Source: Streptomyces sp. AC1-42W
GTDB taxonomy: Bacteria; Actinomycetota; Actinomycetes; Streptomycetales; Streptomycetaceae
Direction of reading: 5' to 3'
NCBI RefSeq assembly: GCF_003248355.1
Contig: NZ_QKWY01000003.1
Coordinates: 223,164-287,163 of the forward strand
DNA length: 64,000 nt
The translations under genes and the position numbers were made by a program. A model generated the notes under the pieces. The model saw only the letters and a program-made list of their open reading frames with translations. It made no database searches and was not told where the DNA came from. This document shows, one piece after another, positions 17,460-26,038 of this stretch; the stretch's first letter is position 1; each line of letters begins with the position of its first letter.

Positions 17460-17819
17460 CCTGCACACCCTCCAGAAGATCGTCAGGTTTCGGAGCGGTC
17501 GCAGTCTAAGGCGCGACCCCTCGGGCGAGTACCCGTCCGCAAGCCACATTCCCCTCCTCCGCGATCGGAGCGGAGCCGCGGGCGGCAGCGGGGGCGGCGG
17601 CGGGGGGCGCGAGAGGTCATAACACCGGCGTTATGGCCAGGTGTGAGTAGGCGGCCCGGTCGCGCCTCGGCGAGGATAGGTCATGTCCATGTCGAACACC
17701 CGGCCGTGACTCGTTGCCCCAACTGCCGTCATGGCGCCGGGTGTTCGCCATGCACACGGCCGCAGGCCGTCCCCCCACCCTCACACGTTCACAGAACGTG
17801 TCTTCAGGATCGAGGAATC
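17460..17819. promoter_or_regulatory. divergent promoter region with CATAAC-N6-GTTATG palindrome
   Basis: This 360-base gap separates the divergent cyclophilin and trypsin genes. Plus-strand open frame continues through part of it, but no start there is convincing. CATAACACCGGCGTTATG at 17618-17635 is an inverted repeat with 6-base arms around ACCGGC. It is conspicuous in GC-rich DNA and operator-like. No other feature is supported. Confidence 0.4.
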
Positions 17820-18545
17820 TTGCGCCTCTCCAGACTCGCGTCCGTACTCGCCGCCGCGGTGATCACCGTCTTCGCCCTGCTCTCCCCGCCCGCCGCCGCC
17901 GATTCCCCGGTGACGGCCCCGGCGATCACCAAGGGTCCGCAGCCCATCATCGGTGGCGGATACGCGGGCAGCGCCCCCTGGGCCGCCCGGCTGTACTCCA
18001 ACGGCCAGGAAACCTGTTCGTCCACCATCATCGCCCCCACCTGGATTCTCACCGCCAAGCACTGCGTCAGCGGCGGCGGGCTCGCCTTCCGCGTAGGCAG
18101 CCTGGACCAGTACAGCGGCGGAACCGTCGCCAACGGCGTCCAGACCTACACCCACGGCGCGGACCTGGCCCTCGTCCGTCTCGACCGGTCGGTGTCGGCC
18201 TCGTACGCCCCCCTCGGGCAGCCGGGCACCGTGCGGGTCGGTCAGAGCGTGCAGGTGTACGGCTGGGGCGCCACCTCCCGGTGCGGCTCGGAGATCAACT
18301 GCCAGTCCCGCTACCTGAAGGTCGCCAACGTCACGGTCACCCGCGGCTGCACGGACGCCTACGGCGGCTCCGCGATCTGCGCGAGCTGGGGCAACGGCAT
18401 CACCGCGGGCGGCGACTCGGGCGGCCCCATGATGGCGGGCGGCGTCCAGGTCGGCGTAGCCTCCACCAGCGACCGCCAGAGCACCACGGCCTACACCAAC
18501 GTGACCGCGTACCGCTCCTGGATCCAGTCGATCGCGGGCGTCTGA
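17820..18545 (+). CDS. secreted trypsin-like serine protease (S1)
   Basis: 241 residues from TTG 17820. The signal peptide LASVLAAAVITVFALLSPPA (about 6-25) and a short propeptide lead to the mature N-terminus IIGGGYAG. The catalytic triad is visible: His in LTAKHC, Asp in GADLALVRL, Ser in GGDSGGPMM. Cysteine pairs are placed as in bacterial trypsins. The enzyme is an extracellular endopeptidase, probably trypsin-like in specificity. A longer in-frame extension to 17643 has no signal-like start and is rejected; GAGGA just before TTG is a close but plausible ribosome site. A terminator follows at 18574. Confidence 0.9.
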   Translation: MRLSRLASVLAAAVITVFALLSPPAAADSPVTAPAITKGPQPIIGGGYAGSAPWAARLYSNGQETCSSTIIAPTWILTAKHCVSGGGLAFRVGSLDQYSGGTVANGVQTYTHGADLALVRLDRSVSASYAPLGQPGTVRVGQSVQVYGWGATSRCGSEINCQSRYLKVANVTVTRGCTDAYGGSAICASWGNGITAGGDSGGPMMAGGVQVGVASTSDRQSTTAYTNVTAYRSWIQSIAGV

Positions 18546-18573
18546 GCCGGCCCGGAACATCATGAGAACCGGC

Positions 18574-18604
18574 GGCGGGGGTGTGGGACGACCACACCCC
18601 CGCC
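18574..18604. terminator. bidirectional hairpin terminator
   Basis: Perfect 13-base stem GGCGGGGGTGTGG / CCACACCCCCGCC around GACGA, between the convergent trypsin and Lrp genes. No T tract, as is common in actinomycetes. Confidence 0.75.
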
Positions 18605-18622
18605 TGCCGCGTGAGGAGCGCT

Positions 18623-19156
18623 TCACACCCCGTCGGCAGCGGGACCCCCGAGCCCTCCGGAATCCCCGGCGCCCGGCGCGGTCCCGGCCACCGCGTCGAC
18701 CAGGGGCTGGACCCGGTAGGGGATGACCGGGCTCAGTGCGATGACCGTCGCGCTGCGCCGGACCCCCGGCACCTCCAGGACGTGGTCGATCACCCGCTGC
18801 ACGTGCTGGTTGCTCGTGCCCGCGATCCGGCACCAGATGTCGCCGGAACCCGTCACCACATGTGCCTCCAGGATCTGCGGCACGGCCCGCAGCCGCGCGG
18901 CGATGGCCTCGCGGGCGGGCTGGTCCACCTCGAAGGTGGTGAACGCCTGGACCGCGTGGCCGAGAGCGGCGACATCCACGTCCGGTCCATAACCGGTCAC
19001 CACGCCGGACTCCGTCAGCCGGTCCAGCCGTGCCTGCAACGTGCCCCGGGCGACACCGAGTTGGCGCGCGATCTCCAGCAGGCCCGCGCGCGGGCGCTCA
19101 CGGAGCATGCACAGCATCCGGCCGTCGAGCCGGTCGAGTCCTCGTCGCGCCACCAC
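18623..19156 (-). CDS. Lrp/AsnC-family transcriptional regulator
   Basis: 177 residues. The N-terminal winged helix (LDRLDGRMLCMLRERPRAG, then EIARQLGVARGTLQARLDRL, about 8-48) is followed by an RAM/ACT-like effector domain (AFTTFEVDQPAREAIAARLR, then HVVTGSGDIWCRIAGTSNQH). Members sense amino acids or small ligands. The start is GTG 19156, with a second GTG directly after it. Divergent from the nitroreductase gene, so it probably regulates itself and that enzyme from the roughly 150-base gap, which contains the unusually AT-rich TCTTGTCAGATTAGCAAGG. Confidence 0.9.
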   Translation of the reverse strand: MVARRGLDRLDGRMLCMLRERPRAGLLEIARQLGVARGTLQARLDRLTESGVVTGYGPDVDVAALGHAVQAFTTFEVDQPAREAIAARLRAVPQILEAHVVTGSGDIWCRIAGTSNQHVQRVIDHVLEVPGVRRSATVIALSPVIPYRVQPLVDAVAGTAPGAGDSGGLGGPAADGV

Positions 19157-19304
19157 ACCAGCCGATCTGCCACTCCGGGGACACCCATACGCCCCATCTC
19201 TTGTCAGATTAGCAAGGAAACTGCCCAGCTATTGCCTGATCGTCTACCACCGCTCCACTCTGTGTGCCCCGGGCACGGCAAGGGCCGTGGGCGAGAGGAG
19301 AACC

Positions 19305-19994
19305 ATGAGGCAGCACACCCACCCGTTCGTCCCGTACCGGCCCGACCGGTACGACGAGGCCGAGATGGTCCGGCGGGGGGAAGACTTCGTGTCGTTTCTC
19401 GACGGCAGGCGCAGTGTGCGGTTCTTCAGCGACGAGCCGGTCCCGCGCGCCTGCATCGACCTCGCTGTCGCGGCCGCGAACACCGCCCCCTCCGGCGCCC
19501 ACTTCCAGCCGTGGAAGTTCGCCGTGATCGGCGACGCCGAGACCAAGCACCGCATCCGGGTCGCGGCCGAGGAGGAGGAACAGGTCAACTACGAAGGGGG
19601 ACGCATCCCGCCCGAGTGGCGCGCCGCCCTCGCCCGCCTGGAGACGGACTCCGACAAGAGCTTCCTCGACGTCGTGCCGTGGATCGTCGTCTGCTTCGCC
19701 GAGAAGAGCACGGCGATGCCGGACGGTTCCCTGCGCAAGAACTACTACGTCAACGAGAGCGTCGGCATCGCGTGCGGCTTCTTCATCGCCGCCCTGCACG
19801 CGATGGGACTGAGCACCCTGACGCACACACCCAACCCGATGGGCTTCCTCACCGAGATCTGCGAACGTCCCGGCAACGAACGTCCCTACATCCTCTTCCC
19901 CGTCGGCTACGCCGCAGCCGACTGCGAAGTCCCGGCCCTGGCCCGCAAGCCACTGACGGAGGCGATCGCCGAGAGCCCCCACCAAAAGGACTGA
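19305..19994 (+). CDS. nitroreductase-family flavoprotein
   Basis: 229 residues, FMN-dependent nitroreductase fold. Phosphate-binding RRSVRFFSDEPVPR (about 36-49) and AAANTAPSGAHFQPWKFAVI (about 63-82) lie in the N-terminal part. SVGIACGFFIAALHAMGLST forms the dimer-core helix, and ILFPVGYAAADCEVP lies near the C-terminus. The PSGAHFQPW block resembles the BluB/iodotyrosine-deiodinase subgroup. Substrate unknown. ATG 19305 has GAGGAG upstream. Divergent from the Lrp gene, its probable regulator. Confidence 0.88.
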   Translation: MRQHTHPFVPYRPDRYDEAEMVRRGEDFVSFLDGRRSVRFFSDEPVPRACIDLAVAAANTAPSGAHFQPWKFAVIGDAETKHRIRVAAEEEEQVNYEGGRIPPEWRAALARLETDSDKSFLDVVPWIVVCFAEKSTAMPDGSLRKNYYVNESVGIACGFFIAALHAMGLSTLTHTPNPMGFLTEICERPGNERPYILFPVGYAAADCEVPALARKPLTEAIAESPHQKD

Positions 19995-20004
19995 CCACCC
20001 GACC

Positions 20005-20044
20005 GGGGTGGTGCCGGCCCGCGGTCGCGGCCCGGCACCACCCC
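20005..20044. terminator. hairpin terminator between convergent genes
   Basis: 13-base perfect stem GGGGTGGTGCCGG / CCGGCACCACCCC with a GC-rich 14-base loop, placed between the nitroreductase stop and the stop of the convergent FG-GAP gene. Confidence 0.75.
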
Positions 20045-20060
20045 GCTTTCGGCGGGTACG

Positions 20061-21548
20061 TCAGCCGATGCTCGGGCCGTTGTCGTTGGACAGGTTCAGG
20101 CCGAAGCGGGCCTTGCGCACCGGGGCGCCCAGGTCCACAGGATTGAAGGCGACGGAGCCCGTCGCGGTCAGGCCCGAGGAGACACCCCGCAGCCACCACA
20201 CCGCACCGCCGTCGGCGACGGCCTCGAGCTCCTCGTCGGGGGCACCGGCGATCAGGTCCGCCCTGCCGTCCTTGTTGGTGTCGAGCAGCCGGACCGATCC
20301 ACCGAAGTGGTCACCGGCCTCCGCGACACCCGGCACCCCGGTCGACGCCTGGTGGAAGGACTTGGAACCGGTACCGCTCAGACCACCGGCTCCGCCCTTC
20401 AGCAGCACCACCGCGCCCGCCGCCTTGGTCGTCTTGATGGCCTCGAACGGCACACCCGCCGCCAGGTCGGCGTAACCGTCGCCGTTGACGTCACCCGCGC
20501 TCAGCCGCGCGCCGAACTGGTCGCCCTTCTCGCTCACCCCGGGCACGCCCGCGGTGTTCTGGGTGATCGTCTTCGTCCGGGTGGTGCTCAGGCCGGACGC
20601 GGAACCGTAGTAGACCTTGATGGTTCCGGAATCGGTGGGCAGGTTCTCCGTATTGCCGTTCGGGACCACCCGCGTGGCGAGGTCGTCCTTGCCGTCCTTG
20701 TCGAAGTCACCCACCGCGGTGGCCGCGGCGCTCGGGAGGGGGATCGACTTCGCGGACAGGCCCTTCGGGGTGCCCAGCCACAGCTTGCCGCCCTCGGCGT
20801 GGTTCTGGTACGTGAAGAACGTGCACAGGTCGTCGATGCCGTCGCCGTTGAAGTCGCCGGCAGCGGTGTTCGACATGTCATTGTCGGTATCGGTCATGAA
20901 GATCCCCCGCTCGCGGGCGGGCACCCCCTTACGGGTGAACGGGCCGTGGAGCACGTCACGCTGCCGCCCGCTGTCTCCATTCAGCATCATCAGGTCCGTC
21001 GCACCGTCACCGTCGAAATCACCGGCGGTGAGGTTGTCCCCGATCTGGTAGTCGGGCTCGACCGGTATACGGACCGCACCCTTCCCGGTGATGCCACCGG
21101 TACTGCCCCACAGCAGAATGACGGAGCCGTTGATGGCGTAACCCTCGCCCACGAACCGTTCATGGGTCACCAGAGCGAGATCGGTCAGCCCGTCGTGATC
21201 GAGGTCCTCAGCGGCCAACCGGTAGCCGAACCCGTGATTCTTCCCGGGCGCTCCCGGCACGCCCGGGGTGTTCTGATCGATGACCGTGGTCTTCGCCGCG
21301 CTCAGACCCTTGGCCGATCCATAGCTGACGGCGACATAGCCGGCCGAGGAGTGGCCGGCGACCGTCGCGGCGGGAGCGGCGACGGCAAGATCCTGATAGC
21401 CGTCCCCGTTGAAGTCCTCGCGCACGGTCGTTGCCGCCGTGCCACCGGCAGCCCCCGCGGACGTGCCGCCGGGAGCCGCGACGGCCGTACCACCCGACAG
21501 CGCCGTGGCAGCACAGACAGCTATGGCCAGCGTGGTGCGTATGCCCAC
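20061..21548 (-). CDS. secreted FG-GAP (VCBS/integrin-like) repeat protein
   Basis: 495 residues. The signal peptide TTLAIAVCAATALSGGTAVA (about 4-23) precedes at least six FG-GAP units with the calcium-loop motif DxNxDGxxD: DFNGDGYQD, DLDHDGLTD, DFDGDGATD, DFNGDGIDD, DFDKDGKDD, DVNGDGYAD and DTNKDGRAD. It is predicted to be an extracellular beta-propeller; ligand unknown. The start is GTG 21548, because the uninterrupted ancestral sequence has AAGGAG five bases before it. An ISL3 element now sits between that ribosome site and the start codon. The codons are intact, but the native promoter and ribosome site are displaced by 1.4 kb. Confidence 0.88.
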   Translation of the reverse strand: MGIRTTLAIAVCAATALSGGTAVAAPGGTSAGAAGGTAATTVREDFNGDGYQDLAVAAPAATVAGHSSAGYVAVSYGSAKGLSAAKTTVIDQNTPGVPGAPGKNHGFGYRLAAEDLDHDGLTDLALVTHERFVGEGYAINGSVILLWGSTGGITGKGAVRIPVEPDYQIGDNLTAGDFDGDGATDLMMLNGDSGRQRDVLHGPFTRKGVPARERGIFMTDTDNDMSNTAAGDFNGDGIDDLCTFFTYQNHAEGGKLWLGTPKGLSAKSIPLPSAAATAVGDFDKDGKDDLATRVVPNGNTENLPTDSGTIKVYYGSASGLSTTRTKTITQNTAGVPGVSEKGDQFGARLSAGDVNGDGYADLAAGVPFEAIKTTKAAGAVVLLKGGAGGLSGTGSKSFHQASTGVPGVAEAGDHFGGSVRLLDTNKDGRADLIAGAPDEELEAVADGGAVWWLRGVSSGLTATGSVAFNPVDLGAPVRKARFGLNLSNDNGPSIG

Positions 21549-21554
21549 AAATTC
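21547..21554. repeat. ISL3 target duplication, left copy
   Basis: ACAAATTC, repeated at 22958-22965 on the other side of the element: an 8-base duplication as expected for ISL3. It contains two bases of the FG-GAP start codon on the minus strand. Confidence 0.95.
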
Positions 21555-22957
21555 GGCTCTCCTGTCGCTTCCGTGGGTCGCTGACCTGGGGGTATGCGCA
21601 GAACACGCCGCACCCGGAGTACGTTTCGACTGCTGAAGGTACGAAACGGAAGAACCAGGTACGGCGTGCGGAACACGAGGATATGGGCCAGGCTGCTCGA
21701 TGTCGAAAAGACGGTGATCGAGCAGGTCGAGGCCGAGGAGGCCGACAGCGGCGACGATCTGGTGATCGTCGCTCATGCCCGTCCGGCTCGGGGACGGCGG
21801 CAGCGGTGCGGGGTGTGCGGCCGCAAGGCGGCGAAGTACGACGCCGGAGAGGGACGCCGTCGCTGGCGGGCCCTGGACGTCGGGGTACTCAAGGCGTTCA
21901 TCGAGGCCGACGCGCCGCGGGTGTCCTGCCCCGAGCACGGGGTGACCGTGGCGGCGGTGCCCTGGGCCCGGCACCGGGCCGGCCACACCTACGCCTTCGA
22001 CGCGCAGGCCGCCTGGCTGGCCACCTGCTGCTCGAAGACGGCCGTCACCCGGCTGATGCGGATCGGATGGCGCACGGTCGGCGCCGTGGTCGCCCGGGTC
22101 TGGTCGGATGCCGAGGCGCAGGCCGACCGGCTGGCCGGACTGCGGCGGATCGGGATCGACGAGATCAGCTACAAGAAGCGGCACAAGTACCTGACTGTCG
22201 TCGTGGACCATGATTCGGGCCGTCTGCTGTGGGCCGAACCCGGGCGGGACAGGGCCACCTTGAACAAGTTCTTCGACCTCCTCGGCCCTGAACGCTCCGC
22301 GGGGATCACGCATGTGTCGGCCGACGCGGCGGACTGGGTCACCGGCCCGGTTGCCGCACACTGCCCCGACGCTGTGCGCGTGATGGACCCCTTCCACACG
22401 GTGAAGTGGGCGACCGACGCCCTGGACGTCGTGCGCCGTGAGGTCTGGAACGCCGAGCGCAAGGGCAAGGGCCGGGCCACGCCGGGATCGAAGTCGCTGA
22501 AGAAGGCCCGCTTCGCGCTGTGGAAGAACCCCGAAGATCTCACGCAGTACCAGCGTTCCCAGCTGGAGTTCGTCGCCAAGGCCCATCCCGTCCTCCACCG
22601 CGCCTACCTCCTGAAGGAGGGACTCCGTCTCGCCCTGAAGTCCGGCACCGACACCCCCGAGGCTCTGTGGGACTGGGTGCTGTGGGCCCGCCGCTGCCGC
22701 ATCGACGCCTTCGTCGACCTGCAACGCTCCATCGTCCGGCACTGGGACGCGATCACCGCAGCGGCCGAGCACGGCCTGTCCAACGGACTCGTCGAATCGA
22801 TGAACACCAAGATCCGGCTCATCACCCGCATCGCCTTCGGCTTCAAGAACCCCACCGCCCTCATCGCCCTCGCCATGCTCAGCCTCGGCGGACACCGACC
22901 CCACCTACCAGGACGTCAACCCGCGAACCGATGACCCACGGATCCGACAGGAGAGCC
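21555..22957 (+). mobile_element. ISL3-family insertion sequence, complete
   Basis: 1403 bases. The inverted ends GGCTCTCCTGTCGCTTCCGT (left) and the complement of the ACGGATCCGACAGGAGAGCC end (right) are flanked by the 8-base duplication ACAAATTC. A second, partial copy with the same right end starts the window. The IS is inserted in the translation-initiation region of the FG-GAP gene. Confidence 0.95.
21594..22934 (+). CDS. ISL3-family transposase
   Basis: Up to 446 residues; GTG 21666 would give the usual family N-terminus (RNTRIWARLLDVEKTVIEQV). The N-terminal zinc-ribbon has CGVCGRKAAKYD and VSCPEHGVTVAAVPWARH. A helix-turn-helix (CCSKTAVTRLMRIGWRTVGA) follows, then the DDE_Tnp_ISL3 domain: IGIDEISYKKRHKYLTVVVD (first Asp), RVMDPFHTVKWATDAL (second Asp), and SNGLVESMNTKIRLITR (Glu). 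Complete and apparently functional. Confidence 0.93.
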   Translation: MRRTRRTRSTFRLLKVRNGRTRYGVRNTRIWARLLDVEKTVIEQVEAEEADSGDDLVIVAHARPARGRRQRCGVCGRKAAKYDAGEGRRRWRALDVGVLKAFIEADAPRVSCPEHGVTVAAVPWARHRAGHTYAFDAQAAWLATCCSKTAVTRLMRIGWRTVGAVVARVWSDAEAQADRLAGLRRIGIDEISYKKRHKYLTVVVDHDSGRLLWAEPGRDRATLNKFFDLLGPERSAGITHVSADAADWVTGPVAAHCPDAVRVMDPFHTVKWATDALDVVRREVWNAERKGKGRATPGSKSLKKARFALWKNPEDLTQYQRSQLEFVAKAHPVLHRAYLLKEGLRLALKSGTDTPEALWDWVLWARRCRIDAFVDLQRSIVRHWDAITAAAEHGLSNGLVESMNTKIRLITRIAFGFKNPTALIALAMLSLGGHRPHLPGRQPANR

Positions 22958-22965
22958 ACAAATTC
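22958..22965. repeat. ISL3 target duplication, right copy
   Basis: ACAAATTC, matching 21547-21554. The displaced ribosome site of the FG-GAP gene (AAGGAG on the minus strand) lies immediately to the right. Confidence 0.95.
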
Positions 22966-23219
22966 TCCTTGCTCGCGTACGCGGAGCCAATGGCGTACGA
23001 GGTATGGGGCTCGCATGAGAGACCCGTACGAAGGGGAGAAGGTTGCACGGCAAATGAGCGGGTCGGGGCCATCACCGAGCGGTGACAAGTCGGACGACGG
23101 GGAGACCCGGACTCCGCCTCCTGACCACGGTGACATGATCGTGAGGTGTTCCTGGTGATCAAGGCGGCGCGACCGACGGAATCCGCCCACTTGCGGGACG
23201 AGAACGGGAGCAGCGACAG

Positions 23220-23711
23220 ATGAGCAGGAACCTGGCCGAGGTGGAGATCGCCCGTACGGTCTGGACGGACTACAGGACGATGGGCGACAGGTCCCATGAG
23301 GTGCCCGGCGCGCTGCGTCGTCTGTTGGCGGCCTCGGACGAGGACGAGGCCATGGCGGCCTACTGGGACCTGGAGAATGTTGTCGTGGTGCAGGGACAAC
23401 TGCACAGCGCGGCCCTCCCCGCCGTCCCCGTTCTCCTCGCGGGACTGCTCGGCGAACTGTCTCCGGACGCCCGCGACCTCGTTCTGGAGCTCCTCCGGCA
23501 GATCGTCACGGGTGAGCCGGACGAGGACGAGCGCGCCTTGGGCAACACCGATCTCGGTGACCGGTGCAGGGCAGCCGCCCGCACCGGCCTCTGGCTCGTC
23601 TATCGGGAGCTGACAACACGGCGCCGGGACACGGCGGAGGCCATCCTGGCCCGCATCGAGGAGGACCGCGCGAGAGTCGCCGCGTATCTGGAGAACACCC
23701 GAGGCAAGTAG
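23220..23711 (+). CDS. hypothetical helical protein
   Basis: 163 residues, almost entirely helical, with HEAT-like hydrophobic spacing (HEVPGALRRLLAASDEDEAM, then PAVPVLLAGLLGELSPDARD). Similar small proteins in actinomycetes are uncharacterised. ATG 23220 has GGGAG nine bases upstream. Divergent from the displaced FG-GAP promoter; no operon partner. Soluble; no signal peptide or catalytic motif visible. Confidence 0.75.
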   Translation: MSRNLAEVEIARTVWTDYRTMGDRSHEVPGALRRLLAASDEDEAMAAYWDLENVVVVQGQLHSAALPAVPVLLAGLLGELSPDARDLVLELLRQIVTGEPDEDERALGNTDLGDRCRAAARTGLWLVYRELTTRRRDTAEAILARIEEDRARVAAYLENTRGK

Positions 23712-23859
23712 CCGCTGGAAAGCGCCGGGCCGGCAAGCGTCGCCCCGTACTCGCCGCCTGCCGATGGTCGATTGCCGGAAGAAAGATCCCTCAGCGAACG
23801 TCGGAGGCGACTGGAGGGGCGTCGTGTGGTTGGGCTGCACATCCTTGAGCAGACGCATG

Positions 23860-24110
23860 GTCGCCACCCACGACGGTCAGCTGGTTGGTGAGGGTGCGGC
23901 GTTTGCAGAGTCGGCCGCTGAGGAGTTTGGTCTCGAAGCCGCAGTGCGAGCAGTCGAGGGGCTGGGAGAGAGGCCGGGGCAGGTGGTGCAGATCGCGGTG
24001 CCTTCGACGGGGGGAGTCCGGGAAGGGCCTGGTGGTGGCCGTATCCGGGGCGGGTGCCTCGTGTTCGCACCGCGCGGTCCGGGCAGGTCCGGCAGACATA
24101 GCCGTCCGGC
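23860..24110 (-). pseudogene. zinc-ribbon protein remnant, frameshifted and truncated
   Basis: On the minus strand, three frames in succession give GYVCRTCPDRAVRTRGTRPG, then GTAICTTCPGL, then CSHCGFETKLLSGRLCKRR. Read together these form the repeated CxxC ribbons of a streptomycete protein family often found near integrases. At least two frameshifts and loss of the C-terminal part show it is a fossil. The overlapping plus-strand frame before 24172 is not a gene. Confidence 0.45.
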
Positions 24111-24171
24111 GGGGCTGTCGCGGGACGGGTCCCGTACCCTGCCGACGGGCAGACGGAGGGACGGGACGACG

Positions 24172-25719
24172 GTGGCGAAGCGCGACAGGAAGGCGACCCG
24201 GCGCAAGCCCGACACGACGTGCTTCGTGCAGGTCGCACGCGAGCCGAGCATCGGGGTGGAGGTGTCGACGGGACGTCCCTGGGTCGGCGTCGACCAGCAG
24301 GTCGGGCACGGATCGGCCGACGCGCTGTTCGCCCTGACGGAGGAGCAGTACGCGACGGCGCTCGCCGACGGCTGGGAGATCAGGCCGTTCATGGCGGCGT
24401 GCTGGCGGGGTGAGCACGACGACCTGCGCCTGTTCGATCCCAGGGGCGGGGCGTGGACCCCCGGCCGCTGGTTTCCCAGCCGCCCGCGCGTGATCCCGCC
24501 CCGTTTCGCCGGCGAGCTCTGGCACCACGCCGACGCCCTCGCCGACACCCCGGACGGGGAGCGGACGGCCCTCTCGCGCGCACTGGCCGCCGGCACCGCC
24601 CACGTCCGGTCCGGGCCCGACAGCGGCCCCGTGCCTGGTGGCGGGCACGGGCCCGACGCCGTGCCCGGCCCTGACGGCGGGCACCCCCTGACGTTCGCCC
24701 TCACCGGCGACGGCGCCTACCCGCGCCCCGCCGCGCTGATCGCCGGTCTGGACGCGGGAAGCGACCGCGAGCGCGCCCGGGCGGTCCTGGGCGACCCGCT
24801 GGAGGGCGCCCCGGACACGTACCCGATGGAAGGGGACCGCGTACGGCTCCACTACACCGACGGCGGCCTCACGAGGATCACCCTGGAACGCCCCGCCCCG
24901 GCCCCTCTGCCGGCAGGCCCGATCTGTGCCTTCCTCGCCCCGCTCGGCCGCCCCGAAGCGGGCACGGAGTTCCAGGAGGCGGTACGGCTGGCCGGCGGCA
25001 CCGCCCGGCGCTGGGCGGTCTCGTCCGGCGTCACCCGGCGGCTGATCGTGTGCGACGGGGGAGTGGAGGTCCAGGTCCAGGACGGCCGCGTCCTGAGCAC
25101 CCGGATACGGCTCGACACGTTCGACGCGGACACCCTGTTCCCCGGGGCGGCCCGCCCCCTCGCGCGCGCCGACGTCCACCGGGCCCTCGGCCCCCCGGCG
25201 GCCATCAGCGGCCGCGCCGAACTCCACCGGTACGGTCCCCGCGACCTGGTCGTCCGGTACGGGCCCGACGGCGAGGCACCCAAGGAGATCACGACGGTCC
25301 TCGGCGGGGCCGGCGTCTCGCACCGGATCCACCGCTGGCGCTCCGGCGAGTTCACCCTGTTCCTTGACGTCCTGGGCCTCGACACCGACCACCCGCTCGC
25401 CCAGCACGTACGCCGCCTCGCCGGAACGCGGGTACGGACCCACGCCGGAACCGTCATCGCGGTCACCATCGGCGACCGCGGCCACCGCCCCGAACGCCTC
25501 GCGGCCTTCGCCGACGGCATGCCGCCCGCCCCCACCCGCACCGACCTCCCCTTCGGCGTACCGACTTACACCGGCGACCGCGACGACCTCCGGGACTTCG
25601 CCCAGGGCTGGATCCACGTCCATGCCTCCGACGGCGAGACGATCACCACCATCACCGTCAGCCAGGACCCCCCACGCTCCCTCCCGGTGCACCGCTGGTC
25701 GGCCCACCGCGACCGGTGA
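24172..25719 (+). CDS. hypothetical protein
   Basis: 515 residues from GTG 24172. I do not recognise the family. The N-terminal part (KRDRKATRRKPDTTCFVQVA, then ADGWEIRPFMAACWRGEHDD) is basic, then mixed alpha/beta. A Gly/Pro-rich spacer (GPDSGPVPGGGHGPDAV) precedes a C-terminal region with repeated beta strands such as GGGVEVQVQDGRVLSTRIRL-like segments. No signal peptide, membrane segment or catalytic motif is visible. It may be longer upstream in frame, but that sequence overlaps a fossil on the other strand and shows no plausible start. Confidence 0.6.
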   Translation: MAKRDRKATRRKPDTTCFVQVAREPSIGVEVSTGRPWVGVDQQVGHGSADALFALTEEQYATALADGWEIRPFMAACWRGEHDDLRLFDPRGGAWTPGRWFPSRPRVIPPRFAGELWHHADALADTPDGERTALSRALAAGTAHVRSGPDSGPVPGGGHGPDAVPGPDGGHPLTFALTGDGAYPRPAALIAGLDAGSDRERARAVLGDPLEGAPDTYPMEGDRVRLHYTDGGLTRITLERPAPAPLPAGPICAFLAPLGRPEAGTEFQEAVRLAGGTARRWAVSSGVTRRLIVCDGGVEVQVQDGRVLSTRIRLDTFDADTLFPGAARPLARADVHRALGPPAAISGRAELHRYGPRDLVVRYGPDGEAPKEITTVLGGAGVSHRIHRWRSGEFTLFLDVLGLDTDHPLAQHVRRLAGTRVRTHAGTVIAVTIGDRGHRPERLAAFADGMPPAPTRTDLPFGVPTYTGDRDDLRDFAQGWIHVHASDGETITTITVSQDPPRSLPVHRWSAHRDR

Positions 25720-26038
25720 CCCTTCTCTACGGGGGGGCGGAGCGCCAACAACCCTCATGTAGGTGCATCGTCCGGCGGCAATCGGTCGAGGTTCAGCGAC
25801 ACGGGGCAGCGCGTACACGCCCACGGATGAGGGCGTGCGTGCGCCAGGACGACCAGAACGGGTGCGTGCGCAGGAGGACCGACAGCCACCGACTTCGATC
25901 CCAGGAGCATCCCGCAGGACTGCGGGCCGGTGTGGGGCCCTCTGGACACTCCTCGCGGTGACGGCCGAGAGGCGTGAGGAGCTGGGGGCGACGGTGCCTC
26001 GGGAGGTGACACCGGTCAGCCCCGCAGGGGTGCCCCGG
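25720..26038. other. gap without a supported gene
   Basis: About 320 bases between the convergent hypothetical gene and the DUF4157 gene. Short open frames exist on both strands, but none has a ribosome site or recognisable protein. No hairpin of note seen. Confidence 0.5.
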
